Positions 62,300-64,000 of a stretch of DNA of 64,000 bases are shown in pieces. Source of the DNA: Methanobacterium_B sp963703015 (GTDB taxonomy: Archaea; Methanobacteriota; Methanobacteria; Methanobacteriales; Methanobacteriaceae). The position numbers and the translations under genes are program-made. The notes below the pieces were generated by a model. The model did no database searches and was not told the DNA's origin. It saw only the letters and a program-made list of their open reading frames with translations. Location: assembly GCA_963703015.1 (NCBI GenBank), contig OY969779.1, positions 1,178,001 through 1,242,000 of the forward strand. Direction: 5' to 3'. Positions within the stretch are counted from its first letter, which is position 1; each line of letters opens with the position of its first letter.

Positions 62300-62707
62300 A
62301 TGGATCCAAAAATAATTCACTGCAGAAAAATTTCTAAGGGCATTACATCTGGAGAAGTCATAATGACCAAGGATTCTTTGAGTTTTCTTGGAGGAGTCAA
62401 TCCAGATACTGGGGAGATAATCGACGCAAAACATGAGCTCTTTGGTAAAAATATTAAAAACAAGATACTTGTGATACCCTCAGGCAAAGGATCTACTGTA
62501 GGATCATATGTACTCTATCAAATGGCAAAAAATTCAACAGCACCTTCAGCAGTTATAGCAATTGAAGGAGAACCCATTATTGCAACAGGAGCCATAATGG
62601 CAGGAATTCCCATGGTTGATCGTCCAGAGATCGATATATTTGAAATACTCCACGATGGCCAGGTAGTTGAAGTTAATGCAGATGAAGGTTACTTGAAAAT
62701 AATCTAA
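62300..62707 (+). CDS. Phosphomevalonate dehydratase small subunit (AcnX swivel domain, DUF126)
   Basis: A 135-residue swivel-domain subunit of AcnX-type phosphomevalonate dehydratase, which feeds the archaeal mevalonate pathway. Signatures are EVIMTKDSLSFLGGVNPDTG, LVIPSGKGSTVGSYVLYQ and AIEGEPIIATGAIMAGIPMVDR. No ribosome binding site lies before ATG 62300, and a TATA-like box about 28 bases upstream suggests a leaderless mRNA. The large subunit is not in view. Confidence 0.9.
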   Translation: MDPKIIHCRKISKGITSGEVIMTKDSLSFLGGVNPDTGEIIDAKHELFGKNIKNKILVIPSGKGSTVGSYVLYQMAKNSTAPSAVIAIEGEPIIATGAIMAGIPMVDRPEIDIFEILHDGQVVEVNADEGYLKII

Positions 62708-62743
62708 TTAATTTAAAAAAGGTAAAAAATTTAGGTTTGACTT

Positions 62744-63169
62744 TTAGTTAACCTTAACTTGAACATATTCTTTTTCTCTCATTGAATAGCCTATAACTCC
62801 ACCCATAGCTCCTAAAACTCCGCCAAGGATTATTGTTATGAGTGTGAAGAACAATCCTGTGATCAGTGTGATTGTACCTAGAACTGCTCCTATTTGTGTG
62901 AAAACCAGCCCAATAACTGTGCTCAAAACACTGAATCCCAAGATAAATATGGCCCCTATTAGGAGACCTCCTATCACGCCTGATAGAGCACCGTCCCCAG
63001 CATCTGATGCAGGGGTTCGTTGAGATAATCTTTCGTTTGATAGGTAGGCTGTTAATAAACCTCCAATAACAGGTCCAAGGAAGAATAGTGGGAAGAGAAC
63101 AATGGTCAATATCATTGTTAGTACTACATTGGCCAGTGCACCAATTCCAACGGATTTCCAATCAGTCAT
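62744..63169 (-). CDS. DUF5518-like small membrane protein 1
   Basis: A 141-residue protein with four hydrophobic helices rich in Gly, Ile and Leu, with the loop LSNERLSQRTPASDAGDGALSG that matches the repeated xxGxxNGALAG motif in the two upstream genes. The start ATG 63169 overlaps the end of the upstream gene (ATG-A-CTGA). Part of a run of three related genes. DUF5518 is my best family guess. Confidence 0.6.
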   Translation of the reverse strand: MTDWKSVGIGALANVVLTMILTIVLFPLFFLGPVIGGLLTAYLSNERLSQRTPASDAGDGALSGVIGGLLIGAIFILGFSVLSTVIGLVFTQIGAVLGTITLITGLFFTLITIILGGVLGAMGGVIGYSMREKEYVQVKVN

Positions 63170-63608
63170 TTTTTTCACTGCTTTCTATTTCTTCTTTTGG
63201 CTTTGTTGGTTCGGTTGATTCTTCTATTTCTCCTTCATATACTCCCATGTGTCCTGTTTTGACACTTAGTAGTAAACCGATTATTCCTCCAAGAGCACCA
63301 ACTATTATGAATCCCCCAATTAACACCAGTGCAGCGTAGATCAATATTCCTGCAACAATCTTTGAAAATCCTGAGTACACATACACGAACAGTACATAGA
63401 CAACACCGGTGAAAATTCCTACTATGATTCCATGAAGCCCTGATTCAATAACTTTTAACTGTTCCTTTCCACTTGCCAAGTACGTTGTTACCAATGCACC
63501 AATAAAAACTGCAATATAGAAACCAAGCAATCCTAAACCTAATGAAAACAAAGCCAATAGGATTAGTGATATTGCAGTACCTATTAAAACTGATTTTTGA
63601 TTTATCAT
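63162..63608 (-). CDS. DUF5518-like small membrane protein 2
   Basis: A 148-residue protein with four helices and an acidic Glu-rich cytoplasmic tail ending EEIESSEKND. The central segment, ASGKEQLKVIESGLHGIIVGIFTG, corresponds to the loop in the neighbours. GGGAG precedes ATG 63608; the longer frame from 63653 is not supported. Function unknown. Confidence 0.6.
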   Translation of the reverse strand: MINQKSVLIGTAISLILLALFSLGLGLLGFYIAVFIGALVTTYLASGKEQLKVIESGLHGIIVGIFTGVVYVLFVYVYSGFSKIVAGILIYAALVLIGGFIIVGALGGIIGLLLSVKTGHMGVYEGEIEESTEPTKPKEEIESSEKND

Positions 63609-63670
63609 ATTAAACTCCCTCTTAACGTTAGTATTACATTTTACTAATTTCAAACAACGATTATAAATGT

Positions 63671-64000
63671 TTATCCGACTACTTCAGGCTCATCTTTTAT
63701 TAAGGCTCCAATTATTCCTCCAACTGCCATTATTATCATAACCCCGACAAAACCTGCCAGAATAAATAATGAAGTTATGGAAGCGGCAGCAAAACCTATT
63801 ATTCCTAAAATTAATGTTCCAGCTATAAGAAGGAGTAAAGAAAGTACTATGGCCCCAAATATGCCTGCAAGAGCTCCGTTGGTCGCGCCGTTCATGGCAT
63901 CTCCACCAACCATGTATCCCACAGCCATCCCTGCAAGGAGTAATCCAAGTATTCCACCCCATATTGGTACTATTACAGCAAATATACCCCCTAAAATTAT
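63671..64000 (-). CDS. DUF5518-like small membrane protein 3 (cut by the window edge)
   Basis: The frame is open from the window edge to the stop at 63671, 110 codons with no start. An internal ATG at 63928 is not the true start, because 24 further upstream codons (IILGGIFAVIVPIWGGILGLLLAG) form the hydrophobic helix that precedes the conserved loop GYMVGGDAMNGATNGALAG. Three or more helices are predicted. The 5' end lies right of this window. Confidence 0.6.
   Translation of the reverse strand: MILGGIFAVIVPIWGGILGLLLAGMAVGYMVGGDAMNGATNGALAGIFGAIVLSLLLLIAGTLILGIIGFAAASITSLFILAGFVGVMIIMAVGGIIGALIKDEPEVVG

Noticed and set aside
62754..63161. Minus-strand ORF rich in Trp, Arg and Thr overlapping the small membrane protein gene
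   Set aside because: It is a shifted-frame shadow of the hydrophobic coding sequence with no family features.
1..64000. tRNA, rRNA and CRISPR arrays
   Set aside because: I found no T-loop (GGTTCGAATCC-type) sequences in gaps and no regularly spaced direct repeats; the tandem inverted repeats at 43651-43816 are only two units.

Overview
The window is AT-rich archaeal DNA from a hydrogenotrophic methanogen of the order Methanobacteriales, most likely a Methanobacterium. That follows from a complete formylmethanofuran dehydrogenase (fwd) operon, NrpR with its operator, the large subunit of archaeal polymerase D (DP2), class I lysyl-tRNA synthetase, Sec61-beta, an AcnX-type mevalonate-pathway subunit, TTG/GTG starts and GGTGAT-type ribosome binding sites. 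The genus is inferred from gene content; no 16S rRNA is present.

Layout. 1-3.8 kb: a metal-chelate binding protein, a candidate small RNA behind a palindromic promoter, then a small protein with an N-terminal Ser-rich motif (NSSSTSF), a radical SAM/SPASM enzyme and a ThiF/E1-like enzyme that together look like a peptide- or protein-modifying system. 4-7.3 kb: glnA with an exact NrpR box, and nrpR. 7.4-14.2 kb (minus strand): ExbB-like channel, DUF2149-like protein, methyltransferase, BtuFCD-type ABC importer, FmdE and TrmO, with a polytopic protein just upstream. 14.3-20.3 kb: three beta-helix surface proteins, the middle one interrupted by an in-frame TGA. 20.8-27.2 kb: methyltransferase, a tiny ribbon-helix-helix protein, Mop molbindin, ferredoxin and polyferredoxin, ModE-like regulator, tungstate-binding protein without permease or ATPase, a second candidate small RNA, and FmdE. 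27.3-34.2 kb (minus): two paralogous small proteins and the fwd operon (H-F-G-D-B-A-C). 34.4-43 kb: a NuoEFG-like formate dehydrogenase split by a mobB-moaA pair on the opposite strand, a frameshifted carboxymuconolactone-decarboxylase-like gene, fdhD and hxlB. 43.4-45 kb: two tandem long-range inverted repeats and a second ModE-type regulator. 45-64 kb: mostly housekeeping (PfkB-family kinase, thiC, lysK, UGSC-family pair, M20 peptidase, nrdD, polymerase DP2, Sec61-beta, purB, AcnX small subunit) and a group of small membrane proteins at the right edge.

The strongest unexplained signal is a molybdenum/tungsten theme tied together by DNA sites. Three promoters (1176, 22499, 26296) carry an identical architecture: TCGATA, 14 bases holding a TATA box at a fixed offset, TATCGA. 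The shape resembles ModE sites and a ModE homologue is encoded at 23998. One site drives ferredoxin/polyferredoxin genes; the other two drive short, apparently non-coding transcripts ending in a hairpin that displays CCTCC, an anti-Shine-Dalgarno sequence, in its loop. The first of these lies upstream of the radical SAM/ThiF cluster, whose first gene has a perfectly complementary GGAGG ribosome binding site. These sites and RNAs, plus the NSSSTSF/rSAM/ThiF cluster, are the best candidates for an undescribed system.
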